Origin: UBA2239 sp050177075
GTDB taxonomy: Bacteria > Pseudomonadota > Gammaproteobacteria > Burkholderiales > UBA9220
Assembly: GCA_050177075.1 (NCBI GenBank)
Contig: JBFXHL010000099.1
Coordinates: 1-8,540 of the forward strand
Direction of reading: 5' to 3'
DNA: 8,540 nucleotides
Positions 1 to 7,272 of the stretch are shown here, one piece after another (position 1 is the stretch's first letter; every line of letters begins with the position of its first letter). The position numbers were made by a program, and so were the translations under genes. The notes under the pieces were generated by a model, which saw nothing but the letters and a program-made list of their open reading frames with translations, did no database searches and was not told the DNA's origin.

Positions 1-619
1 AGGGGCACCAGCACCGTATCGTCCTGGTCGCGGCCGTCGAGACTTTGGCCCTTGCTTTCCAGGATGCCCACCACGGTGAAGGGGCTGTTCTTGATGCGCA
101 GGGATTTGCCCAGGGGGGGCTTGTCGCCGAACAGGTTGACCGCTACCGTCTTGCCCAGCAGCGCCACTCGGGCGGCGGAGCGGATGTCGCTGTCGTCCAG
201 GCCGCGGCCGGATTCCACGCTCCAGTTGCGCACGTCCAGGTATTCCGGCGTCACGCCGTACACCGGCGTGCTCCAGTTGTTGGGGCCGTAGCCGAGCTGG
301 GCGGTGTTGGGGTAGACGGGGGCGGAGGCCTTCATGTCGGGCAGTTTGCCGATGGCCTGGGCGTCCCCCACGGTGAGGGTGGGGGCGCTGCCCATGCCCG
401 CCCGCAGGCCGCCGGAGGTGGTGCTGCCGGAAAGGATGATGAACAGGTTGGAGCCCATGGAGGCGATGGAGTCGTTGACGATGGCCTGGGTTCCCTGGCC
501 GATGGCCAGCATCAGCACCACCGCCGCCACGCCGATGACCATGCCGAGCATGGCCAGCGCCGCCCGCAGACGGTTGACGCCCATGGCGCGCCAGGCTTCG
601 CCCATCACCGCCCCGGTCA

Positions 620-623
<4 letters not shown>
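1..623 (-). CDS. MacB-type ABC transporter permease (FtsX family), 5' part only
   Basis: This is the inner-membrane permease of a MacAB-type tripartite exporter. The first 207 codons are present and the gene continues past the left edge, so the periplasmic domain end and the last three membrane helices are missing. The visible part has a short cytoplasmic N-terminus, one membrane helix at about residues 20-42 (LAMLGMVIGVAAVVLMLAIG), and then the MacB periplasmic core: SMGSNLFII (55-63), TLTVGDAQAI (82-91), and VVGILESKGQS followed by DQDDTVLVP at the edge, which is characteristic of the family. The ATG at 623 overlaps the TGA of the ATPase gene (ATGA), indicating translational coupling; the next codon is also ATG, so the exact start is ambiguous by one residue. 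The ATPase and permease are separate proteins here, whereas E. coli MacB is a fusion. The substrate cannot be told from sequence; macrolides should not be assumed. Confidence 0.9.
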
Positions 624-1318
<695 letters not shown>

Positions 1319-1335
1319 CCGTGGCGGCCGCAAAC

Positions 1336-2490
1336 TTAGAAGGGACGGACCTGGAACTTGGCGTTGTTCTTGTCCTTCTTGCCCGCGAGTTCCTTGGTGA
1401 CCAGCAGATCGCCGGGCTTGAGGTCGCCTTCCGTCACTTCGACGAAATTGGTGTCGGCGATGCCGACCTTGACCGGCACGGCTTCCAGGCGATTGCCCTC
1501 CAGGCGGTAAACGGTGCTGCCGGCGCGCTTCTTGCCCTTTTCGCCCTGGTCCTTGCCCTCCTCGTCGGCAGGCTTGAAGCGCAGGGCCTCCTTGGGGATG
1601 CGGAGCGCATCCTTTTTCTGGGCTACCACCACCCTGATATGGGCGGTCATGCCGGGCATCAGCTTGCCGTCGGCGTTATCCACCCCCACCACCACGTTGT
1701 AGGTCACCACGTTTTGCTGGATGGTAGGGTTAAGGCGGATTTGTTTTACCTGGCCGACGAAATTGCGCTCGGGAAAGGCGTCGACGGAAAATTTCACCTT
1801 TTGCCCCACCTCTACCGCCCCCACGTCGGCTTCCGCCACGGTGGTATCGATCTGCATTTCACGTAGATCCTTGGCGATCTGAAACAGGGTGGGGGTCTGG
1901 AAGCTGGCGGCAACGGTCTGGCCCACGTCCACGTTGCGCGCCACCACCACGCCGGAAATCGGCGAGCGGATGACGGAGTACTGGAGATTGGTGCGGTCCT
2001 TCTCCAGCTGGGCCTGGGCCAGCATGACCTGGGCCCGCGCGGAATCCCGGGTCTGGACGGCCTGGTCCAGGGCGTCGGCGGAGATGAATTTCTTCTGATA
2101 CAGGTCGCGGTTGCGTTTTTCCCGTGCAATGGCCAGTTCCAGGTTGGCCTTGGCGTTGGCCAGGTTGGCCTCGCTTTGTTGCACTTGGGCGCGGAACAAG
2201 GCGGGGTCCAGTTCCGCCAGAACCTGGTTGGGTTTTACCCGGTCGTTGAAGTCCGCATAGAGCTTCTTCACCGTGCCCGACACCTGGGTGCCCACGTTGA
2301 CCAGCACGACCGGATTCAGGGTGCCGTTAGCGGCGATGGACTGGGTGATGTCGCCCCGTTCCACCTCCGCCGTGCGATAGCGCTGGGCGGCGTCCGCGCC
2401 GTTGCGGCCCCAGGCGAACCAGGCGAGGCTGCCGGCAGCGGCCAGGATGGCGACGAGGATCAGGGGGCGAAAGAAGGAGGGACGTGCCAT
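1336..2490 (-). CDS. MacA-type periplasmic adaptor (membrane fusion protein, HlyD/RND-adaptor family)
   Basis: This 384-residue protein is the periplasmic adaptor that would link the MacB-type inner-membrane transporter to an outer-membrane TolC-like channel; no channel gene is in the window. It has an N-terminal membrane anchor (about 9-28), a first half-lipoyl motif (67-95, GTQVSGTVKKLYADFNDRVKPNQVLAELD region), an alpha-hairpin coiled coil rich in Ala, Gln and Lys (about 98-170), a second half-lipoyl motif (174-197, RSPISGVVVARNVDVGQTV), a beta-barrel (about 210-290) and a membrane-proximal domain to the end. Residues 307-323 form a very charged Lys/Glu/Gly loop inside the C-terminal domain, probably a lineage-specific insertion. 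The length is usual for MacA. The ATG at 2490 is the first start in frame, but no good Shine-Dalgarno precedes it. The ATPase gene follows almost directly. Confidence 0.93.
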   Translation of the reverse strand: MARPSFFRPLILVAILAAAGSLAWFAWGRNGADAAQRYRTAEVERGDITQSIAANGTLNPVVLVNVGTQVSGTVKKLYADFNDRVKPNQVLAELDPALFRAQVQQSEANLANAKANLELAIAREKRNRDLYQKKFISADALDQAVQTRDSARAQVMLAQAQLEKDRTNLQYSVIRSPISGVVVARNVDVGQTVAASFQTPTLFQIAKDLREMQIDTTVAEADVGAVEVGQKVKFSVDAFPERNFVGQVKQIRLNPTIQQNVVTYNVVVGVDNADGKLMPGMTAHIRVVVAQKKDALRIPKEALRFKPADEEGKDQGEKGKKRAGSTVYRLEGNRLEAVPVKVGIADTNFVEVTEGDLKPGDLLVTKELAGKKDKNNAKFQVRPF

Positions 2491-2547
2491 GGTCGAGGGG
2501 GTGGGCTTTCGTGGGGGTGGAAGGGTCCGGGGTCTCGAATCCGGTCA

Positions 2548-2553
2548 ATTATA
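2548..2553 (-). promoter_or_regulatory. Possible -10 element for the exporter genes
   Basis: Read on the minus strand this is a perfect TATAAT, set in a GC-rich 101-base gap between the kinase stop and the adaptor ATG, 57 bases upstream of that ATG. No convincing -35 hexamer lies 16-18 bases upstream, where the sequence is C/G-rich. It could be an activator-dependent or extended promoter that lets the exporter be expressed separately from the two-component genes, or a chance match. Confidence 0.3.
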
Positions 2554-2554
2554 T

Positions 2555-2570
2555 CCCCGCCCGGTCGGGG
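2555..2570 (-). other. Short GC hairpin between kinase and adaptor genes
   Basis: CCCCG and CGGGG arms flank a six-base loop just after the kinase gene; on the minus strand the stem is followed by ATATAATT rather than a run of T. It is too weak to call an intrinsic terminator, but it could act as an attenuator or lower read-through into the exporter genes. It directly abuts the TATAAT hexamer. Confidence 0.25.
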
Positions 2571-2591
2571 TCGGGGAAGTGCTTGCAGGGG

Positions 2592-3950
2592 TCATGTTTT
2601 CACCTCGGCCAGGGGCAGGGTAAGGGTGGCTTCGAGCCCCCCGTCTTGGCCGTTGCGCAGCGTGAGGGAGCCGCCATGGCCCCGGGCGATGTTGTGGGCG
2701 ATGGTCAGGCCCAGGCCGGTGCCGCCGGTATCGCGGGAACGGGAGGTCTCCAGGCGGACGAAGGGATCCAGGACCCGCTCCAACTGGTCTGCGGGAATGC
2801 CGGGACCAGCGTCCTTGATACGGATCCGCACTTCTGTGTCCGACCGCTCGATATGGACGTCGGCGCGGTCCCCGTAATTCACCGCGTTGGTCAGCAGGTT
2901 GGTCAGGCAGCGGCGCAGATCCACCGGCCGGGCGCGGACGGTGGCGAGGCTTTCCCCCGAACAAGTCACTTTCTGCCCGGCGTCCGCCAGGTCTTCGCAG
3001 ACACTGTAAACCAGGGAGTCGATAGCCAGCAGCTGGCTCGGCGGCGGCGCGTCCAGGCTGCGAGCCAGGTCGAGGCCTTCCTTCACCATCTGTCCCATGT
3101 GTTCCAGGTCCTGGAGCAGTTTGTCGCGCCGAGGGTCCGCCGGGGCGTTTTCCAGGCGCAGGCGCATGCGGGTGAGGGGCGTCTGCAGGTCATGGGTGAT
3201 GGCGGCCAGGATCCCGGTACGCTCCTCCACATGGCGCCGGATTTGGGACTGCATGCGGTTGAAGGCCCGGGAAGCGTCCCGGACCTCGGCAGGGCCCGCT
3301 TCCGGCAGGGGGGGCTGGGCGATGTTGCGGCCGAGGGACAGGGCGGCCTTGGCCATGCGGCGCAAGGGGCGCGTCACCCAGTAAGCCACGCCGCCGGCGA
3401 GCAAGGCCAGGGCGACGGCGAAAATGGCCATTTGGACCAGGAAGCGGTCCAGGGCGGGGGAACGGCGGCGGGGAGGTCTGTCCAGGAGTTCAACCGTCGC
3501 CGGGGTGCCGTCGCTGAGCCGGGCACTGGCCACGACGCGGCGAGCTTTGTCGCAGCTGCCTTCCTCCTGGTCGGGGGCGCAACCGCCTTCCTCCAAGCGG
3601 ACGTTTTCGAGGTGGATGGCGGTGCCGAGCTTCTCTTGCAGGCGGTCGCGGAGGAAAGGAACCTCTCGCTTGTCCATGGCCGGCGGCGGCAAGGCGAGCT
3701 TGAGGCGGGTTTCCTCGCGGGCGGCAAGGGGGAGTAGGGCCTGACGCTCCTGGGGGGGGAGGGTATCCAACAATTGCAGCCAGTGGGCAATCCGGTCGGC
3801 GGCGAAGTGGCCGCGCAGCTGGGCGAAATGGCTGGCTTCCCGGCCACTGGCGATCCAGAAGCTGAACGCGAAGGCAAGCCAGGAGCCGAACAGCAGCACC
3901 AGGAAAACCCGTCCCGCCATGGAGCGGAAAAAGCCGGCCAGGAAGCGCAC
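2592..3950 (-). CDS. EnvZ/CpxA-class sensor histidine kinase
   Basis: This 452-residue inner-membrane kinase would phosphorylate the response regulator encoded just upstream. Domains in order: membrane helix 1 (about 15-34), periplasmic sensor (about 35-168), membrane helix 2 (171-193), HAMP linker (about 192-245, with TRPLRRM and AFNRMQ), dimerisation domain with the H-box ITHDLQTPLTRMRLRLE (phosphorylated His253), and a HATPase domain with N-box NLLTNAVNYG (351-360), DAGPGIP (380-386), DPFVRLE (395-401) and GGTGLGL (409-415). All catalytic motifs are intact. The sensor domain has two cysteines nine residues apart (Cys124 and Cys133) in an acidic loop, which might form a disulfide. The start is GTG, chosen because AGGGAA lies six bases upstream inside the end of the regulator gene; an ATG eleven codons in is the alternative. 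The input signal is unknown. Confidence 0.95.
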   Translation of the reverse strand: MRFLAGFFRSMAGRVFLVLLFGSWLAFAFSFWIASGREASHFAQLRGHFAADRIAHWLQLLDTLPPQERQALLPLAAREETRLKLALPPPAMDKREVPFLRDRLQEKLGTAIHLENVRLEEGGCAPDQEEGSCDKARRVVASARLSDGTPATVELLDRPPRRRSPALDRFLVQMAIFAVALALLAGGVAYWVTRPLRRMAKAALSLGRNIAQPPLPEAGPAEVRDASRAFNRMQSQIRRHVEERTGILAAITHDLQTPLTRMRLRLENAPADPRRDKLLQDLEHMGQMVKEGLDLARSLDAPPPSQLLAIDSLVYSVCEDLADAGQKVTCSGESLATVRARPVDLRRCLTNLLTNAVNYGDRADVHIERSDTEVRIRIKDAGPGIPADQLERVLDPFVRLETSRSRDTGGTGLGLTIAHNIARGHGGSLTLRNGQDGGLEATLTLPLAEVKT

Positions 3951-3953
3951 GGC

Positions 3954-4673
3954 TTATTCCCTGCGCACGGGAACGGCGAGGACGTAGCCTTCGTTGCGCA
4001 CCGTCTTGAGAAGTTTCGGGTCCCGGGCGTCGTCCCGCAGTTTCTGCCGCAGACGGCTGACCGCCAGGTCGATGGAACGGTCGAAGGGATCGGCGTCCCG
4101 ACCGCGGGTGAAGTTCAGCAGCTGGTCCCGGTTCAGGACCCGCCCGGCATGGTCGAGGAATACCCGCAACAGGCGGTACTCCGCGCCGGAGAGGGCGACC
4201 GCGACGCCATTGGCGGAAAGCAGCTGGCGGGATTCCACGTCCAATGTCCAGTCGGCGAAGTGGAACAGCCGGTCGCTGTCCGGCTGCAAATTGGGGGGCA
4301 GGGCATGGGCGCGGCGCAGGACGCTGCGGATGCGGGCCAGCAGCTCCCGGGGCTCGAAGGGCTTGGCGAGATAATCGTCTGCCCCCATCTCCAGGCCCAC
4401 GATGCGGTCCACGGATTCCCCGCGGGCGGTGAGCATGATGATGGGGATGGCCGACTGGGCGCGCAGCTCCCGGCATAGGGCAAGGCCGTCCTCGCCGGGC
4501 ATCATGACGTCCAGGATGACCATGTTAATGGGGGCCGCGGCCAGCACGCGGCGCATCTCCCCGCCGTTGGCGGCGGTGGTGACGCGGTAGCCTTGGCGTT
4601 CCAGGTAGTCGGCCAGCAGTTCGCGGATTTCACGGTCGTCGTCGACGACCAGCAAGTGTTCGGGCGTTTCCAT
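3954..4673 (-). CDS. OmpR-family response regulator
   Basis: This 239-residue DNA-binding regulator is the likely partner of the downstream kinase. The receiver domain (about 5-118) keeps the acidic pocket Asp11-Asp13, phospho-acceptor Asp55 in VILDVMMPG, Thr82 in MLTARGE and Lys104 in AKPFEP. A winged-helix trans_reg_C domain covers about 135-236, with LSGAEYRLL, the RGRDADPFDRSIDLAVSRLRQKL recognition region and the terminal GYVLAVP hairpin. It ends three bases before the kinase GTG, so the pair is surely co-transcribed. The ATG at 4673 has only a poor Shine-Dalgarno. It heads the minus-strand operon and faces the Spy-like gene across a repeat-rich region, so autoregulation and control of the chaperone are likely but inferred. 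OmpR, CpxR and RstA relatives cannot be separated by eye. Confidence 0.95.
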   Translation of the reverse strand: METPEHLLVVDDDREIRELLADYLERQGYRVTTAANGGEMRRVLAAAPINMVILDVMMPGEDGLALCRELRAQSAIPIIMLTARGESVDRIVGLEMGADDYLAKPFEPRELLARIRSVLRRAHALPPNLQPDSDRLFHFADWTLDVESRQLLSANGVAVALSGAEYRLLRVFLDHAGRVLNRDQLLNFTRGRDADPFDRSIDLAVSRLRQKLRDDARDPKLLKTVRNEGYVLAVPVRRE

Positions 4674-4712
4674 GGTGTGAAGTGTGCGTTAACGCCATGC
4701 CTTTGTTGAGTG

Positions 4713-4790
4713 CCGAAATGTAACGGCGTGTATCGAGCGGATTGACCGATACGAAGGGTTACCGTTTCCTTCGCATCGGTTACATTCCGG
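4713..4790. repeat. Long-range inverted repeat around GTAAC, possible operator pair
   Basis: CCGAAATGTAAC at 4713-4724 is matched in reverse complement by 4779-4790 (CCGGAATGTAAC when inverted), 11 of 12 positions identical, with 54 bases between. Placement between divergent genes suggests two copies of a regulator box, one pointing at each promoter. The binding protein is inferred to be the adjacent response regulator. Confidence 0.5.
4745..4780. repeat. Inner inverted repeat in the divergent region
   Basis: ACCGATACGAAGG at 4745-4757 and CCTTCGCATCGGT at 4768-4780 form a dyad of 13-base arms (12 of 13 matched) around a ten-base centre GTTACCGTTT. Its centre is about 11 bases off the centre of the outer repeat, so it is a separate element. 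It is either a second operator or a hairpin in the leader of one transcript; no T-run follows it on either strand, so it is not an intrinsic terminator. Confidence 0.55.
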
Positions 4791-4888
4791 CGACAGACGG
4801 GAACACCGTCCGTACAGCAGGGCGGTTAAATGACGGACAGGCATAAACGATGTGCCGCAGTTCCCCATAACAGGAAAGGAGTTCTCGA

Positions 4889-5356
4889 ATGCAAACCCTC
4901 AAAAAACGTATTGCCCTCGGCTTGGCCGTCGCGGCCTTGTCCGGTGCCGTGGTCATCCCCGCTTTCGCCCAACGCCAAGGCGACAGCGCCTGCTCCGAGC
5001 GTCGGGGCGGCGCCCGCTTCGACAGCGAGCGCTTCGCGCAGCGAATGGAGAAACGCCAACAGGCGCTCCACGATCAGCTGAAGCTGTCGGCAAGCCAGGA
5101 AAAGGCCTGGCGTAACTATAGCGAGGCGATGAAATCCCTGCTACCGAAACAGGAGGATTTCAAGCGCGACGACTGGCGTTCCCTGTCCGCGCCGGAGCGC
5201 TCCGAACGCATGTTGAGCCGCGCCCAGGAGCGGGTGGAGCGGATGCGTAAGGGCAACGAGGCGATGAAGACCTTTTACGCCGCCCTCAGTCCGGAACAGA
5301 AGAAGATTTTCGACCAGGAGGCCTTCGGCGGCTTTCACGGGAAGCCTGGCCGATAA
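4889..5356 (+). CDS. Spy/CpxP-family (LTXXQ motif) periplasmic protein
   Basis: This 155-residue exported protein belongs to the Spy/CpxP group, whose members are ATP-independent periplasmic chaperones or modulators of envelope two-component systems. A Sec signal peptide fits residues 1-27 (KKR, hydrophobic stretch, cleavage after AFA). The mature part is highly charged and helical and carries two copies of the family motif: LSASQ at 66-70 and LSPEQ at 133-137. It has a single cysteine, Cys35, near the mature N-terminus, and no obvious metal-binding His cluster. AAAGGAG seven bases before the ATG gives a strong ribosome site. It is transcribed away from the regulator-kinase pair and ends in a strong terminator, so it is monocistronic. 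Enterobacterial cpxP is likewise divergent from cpxRA, which suggests regulation by the neighbouring system; chaperone activity is inferred from the family. Confidence 0.88.
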   Translation: MQTLKKRIALGLAVAALSGAVVIPAFAQRQGDSACSERRGGARFDSERFAQRMEKRQQALHDQLKLSASQEKAWRNYSEAMKSLLPKQEDFKRDDWRSLSAPERSERMLSRAQERVERMRKGNEAMKTFYAALSPEQKKIFDQEAFGGFHGKPGR

Positions 5357-5375
5357 GGGCGACGTGCCCCAAAAC

Positions 5376-5401
5376 AAAACCGGCCGCGAGGCCGGTTTTT
5401 T
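5376..5401. terminator. Bidirectional intrinsic terminator
   Basis: AAAACCGGCC, loop GCGA, then GGCCGGTTTTTT: a perfect six-pair GC stem extended by four A-T pairs and followed by T on the plus strand. On the minus strand the same stem is followed by TTTTGTTTT. It lies 20 bases after the Spy-like gene stop and about 54 bases after the soxB stop, so it probably ends both converging transcripts. Confidence 0.9.
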
Positions 5402-5454
5402 GTGCTGACACTCCCACCCGCAGGGGGCAAAGCCGTGGCGGCTTCCCCCCACGC

Positions 5455-7164
5455 TCAGGCGATGCCGGGGTTGCCCGCCATGCCGACCAGCTTCGGCGTG
5501 TTGAGCTTGACGCCCTTGATGGTCTTCTTGGCCTTCAGGTACTGGGCCACCACTTCCCAGACGGGCTCGCCGGTCACGCCCTCGCCCACCGGCGCCCAAC
5601 CCGCTTCCTTGTACTTCTTGGTGGCGGAGATGGGCTTGCCGTTGAGTCGCATGTCGTTGATGCGCTTGCCCATGGGGGCGTTGGGGTTGCAGGTGTAGGT
5701 GAGGCCGCCCACCCGCACCATGTCGCCGCCCTGCTGGTAGTAGGGGTCGGGGTTGAACAGGTTGTCGCAGACGTCCTCCAGAATGTCCTTGATCTGCTGG
5801 CCGGTGAAGTCGTTGACCGTGGTCTGGGGGTAGGTGATGGCGGTTTGGTCCATCAGCTTCTCCATGGTGATGGGCTCGCCGGGCAGGATGGTGGTGCCCC
5901 AGCGGAAGCCGGGGGAGAAGGCGAGCTGGGCGCCCTTCACTTCCATCAGGGCGTCGAGGATCAGCTGGTCCCAGGTACCGTTGAAGTTGCCGCGGCGGTA
6001 GAGCAGGTCGTCGCTCACCGCCAGCACTTCGTTCAGTTGGGACTCGTAGGGGGCGCGGACTTTCTTGATCAGCGCGTCCATGGCCGGGTCGGCGGGGAGG
6101 AGGTTGGAGAACACCGGCAGCAGCTTGTACTTCCAGCCCGCCACCTTGCCGTTCTTGACCTCGAAATCCAGCACGCCGAGGAACTTGCCGTTGGAGCCGG
6201 CGTTGGTCACCAGGGTCTGGCCGCCGGCGTTCTTCACCGCCACCGGGGCAGGCACGCCGTCGTGGGTGTGGCCGCCGAGGATGGCGTCGATGCCGCTGAC
6301 CCGACTCGCCATCTTGAGGTCCACGTCCATGCCGTTGTGGGACAGCACCACCACCACCTGGGCGCCCTTGGCGCGCACCTCGTTCACCATCTGCTGCAGG
6401 TGGTCGTCCTGGATGCCGAAACTCCAGTCGGGAATCATGTGGCGCGGGTTGGCGATGGGGGTGTAAGGGAAAGCCTGGCCGATGATGGCCACCGGCACGC
6501 CGTTGACCGGGCGAATGACGTAGGGGTCGAACACCTGGTCGCCAAAGTCGTTGGTCTTGACGTTGTGGGCGACGAAATCCATCTTGCCCTTGAGGTCCTT
6601 GTCCACGATTTCCTTCACCCGCTCGGCGCCGTAGGTGAATTCCCAGTGGCCGGTCATCACGTCCACGCCCAGCAGCTTGCAGGCGTCCACCATGTCCTGG
6701 CCCTTGGTCCACAGGGAGGTGGCGGAACCTTGCCAGGTGTCGCCGCCGTCCAGCAGCAGGGAGCCGGGGCGGCTGGCGCGGATGCGCTTGACCAGGGTGG
6801 AGAGGTGGGCGAAGCCGCCCACCTTGCCGTAGGTGCGCGCGGCGGCCTCGAAGTCCAGGTAGGTGAAGGCGTGGGCTTCCGAGGTGCCGGGACGGATGCC
6901 GTAGTGCTTCAGCAGGTGCTCGCCCACCAGGTGGGGCGGTTTGCCGGCCATGGAGGCGACGCCCAGGTTGACGCTGGGCTCCCGGAAGTAGATGGGCAGG
7001 AGTTGGGCGTGGCTGTCGGTGAAGTGCAGCAGGCTGACGTTGCCGAAGGCCGGCAGGTCGTACAGGCTGCCGGTATCGGCGGCAGCCAGGGCGCTCTTGC
7101 TGTCTAGGGCCAGGCCGCCGGCGGCGGCCACGGCGAGCAGTTGCAGGAATTCACGGCGGTTCAT
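5455..7164 (-). CDS. soxB: SoxB thiosulfohydrolase
   Basis: SoxB is the periplasmic dinuclear manganese enzyme of the Sox pathway that hydrolyses the sulfone from SoxY-bound S-sulfocysteine, releasing sulfate. The 569-residue length is typical. An N-terminal Tat signal reads NRREFLQ (2-8) followed by an Ala-rich hydrophobic stretch. The metallophosphoesterase domain shows HFTDSHAQ (Asp50, His52), GGDTWQGS (Asp142), TGHWEFTYG (His173 region), SHNGMD (His276) and GGHTHDG (His299, His301). GHWEF, in place of the GNHEF of ordinary 5'-nucleotidases, together with the Sox context marks it as SoxB. The C-terminal 5'-nucleotidase domain covers about 370-550. GGAG seven bases before the ATG supports the start. 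It is last in the sox operon, 108 bases after soxA, and is closed by the shared terminator. Confidence 0.97.
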   Translation of the reverse strand: MNRREFLQLLAVAAAGGLALDSKSALAAADTGSLYDLPAFGNVSLLHFTDSHAQLLPIYFREPSVNLGVASMAGKPPHLVGEHLLKHYGIRPGTSEAHAFTYLDFEAAARTYGKVGGFAHLSTLVKRIRASRPGSLLLDGGDTWQGSATSLWTKGQDMVDACKLLGVDVMTGHWEFTYGAERVKEIVDKDLKGKMDFVAHNVKTNDFGDQVFDPYVIRPVNGVPVAIIGQAFPYTPIANPRHMIPDWSFGIQDDHLQQMVNEVRAKGAQVVVVLSHNGMDVDLKMASRVSGIDAILGGHTHDGVPAPVAVKNAGGQTLVTNAGSNGKFLGVLDFEVKNGKVAGWKYKLLPVFSNLLPADPAMDALIKKVRAPYESQLNEVLAVSDDLLYRRGNFNGTWDQLILDALMEVKGAQLAFSPGFRWGTTILPGEPITMEKLMDQTAITYPQTTVNDFTGQQIKDILEDVCDNLFNPDPYYQQGGDMVRVGGLTYTCNPNAPMGKRINDMRLNGKPISATKKYKEAGWAPVGEGVTGEPVWEVVAQYLKAKKTIKGVKLNTPKLVGMAGNPGIA

Positions 7165-7239
7165 GGGGGGACTCCGTTGTTTCTGTTCAGGGTTGCGTCC
7201 ATCACCGGGGCGCGGACGCTATCGTTGTGAAATCGTGAA

Positions 7240-7263
7240 ACGGCCCGGAAGAATCTGGGCCGT
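7240..7263 (-). other. Hairpin in the soxA-soxB gap
   Basis: ACGGCCC and GGGCCGT form a perfect seven-pair stem around a ten-base loop, ten bases after the soxA stop. On the minus strand only TTTC follows, so it would be at most a partial terminator; it could protect the 3' end of a soxYZA message or lower soxB expression. Confidence 0.45.
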
Positions 7264-7272
7264 GGAGCTTGC

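Larger units (their letters stand above)
4674..4888. promoter_or_regulatory. Divergent promoter region between regulator and Spy-like genes
   Basis: These 215 bases hold no credible gene and must contain promoters for both directions. Several copies of a GTTAC/GTAAC core are visible: GTTAAC at 4688-4693, TGTAAC at 4719-4724 (inverted relative to the next two), and GGTTAC at 4757-4762 and 4778-4783. The last two lie 21 bases apart, about two helical turns, as expected for tandem OmpR-family dimers. I could not identify convincing -35/-10 pairs by eye, which suits activator-dependent promoters. Confidence 0.6.

Noticed and set aside
2545..2594. A 16-codon frame beginning with an ATGA overlap at the kinase stop
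   Set aside because: It looks like translational coupling but encodes only a short Pro/Thr-rich peptide with no likeness to a known product, and it runs into the candidate TATAAT.
2484..3737. A 417-codon open frame on the plus strand opposite the sensor kinase
   Set aside because: It is antisense to an intact kinase, has biased composition and no recognisable domain; long stop-free antisense frames are normal at this GC content.
3752..3759. A run of eight G in the kinase gene as a phase-variation tract
   Set aside because: It encodes ordinary prolines in frame, several shorter G runs occur by chance nearby, and eight is a modest length; without population data slippage is not supported.
4675..4686. 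Mirror-symmetric GTGTGAAGTGTG just before the regulator start
   Set aside because: It is a short mirror repeat, not a dyad, so it is not an expected protein-binding or hairpin structure, and is likely chance.
4796..4838. GACGG/CCGTC and CCGTCCGT/GACGGAC pairings in the Spy-like gene leader
   Set aside because: Arms are only five to seven bases and mutually exclusive; there is no sign of a conserved riboswitch or thermosensor fold.
5141..6712. A 523-codon minus-strand frame overlapping soxB and the Spy-like gene
   Set aside because: It is out of frame with soxB, runs through the terminator, and its Arg/Gly/Pro/His-rich translation is a frame-shifted shadow.
5845..7107. A 420-codon open frame on the plus strand opposite soxB
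   Set aside because: It is antisense to a gene with clear catalytic motifs, its translation is dominated by Gly, Ala, Val, His and Gln as expected from the reverse of GC-rich codons, and no domain is recognisable.
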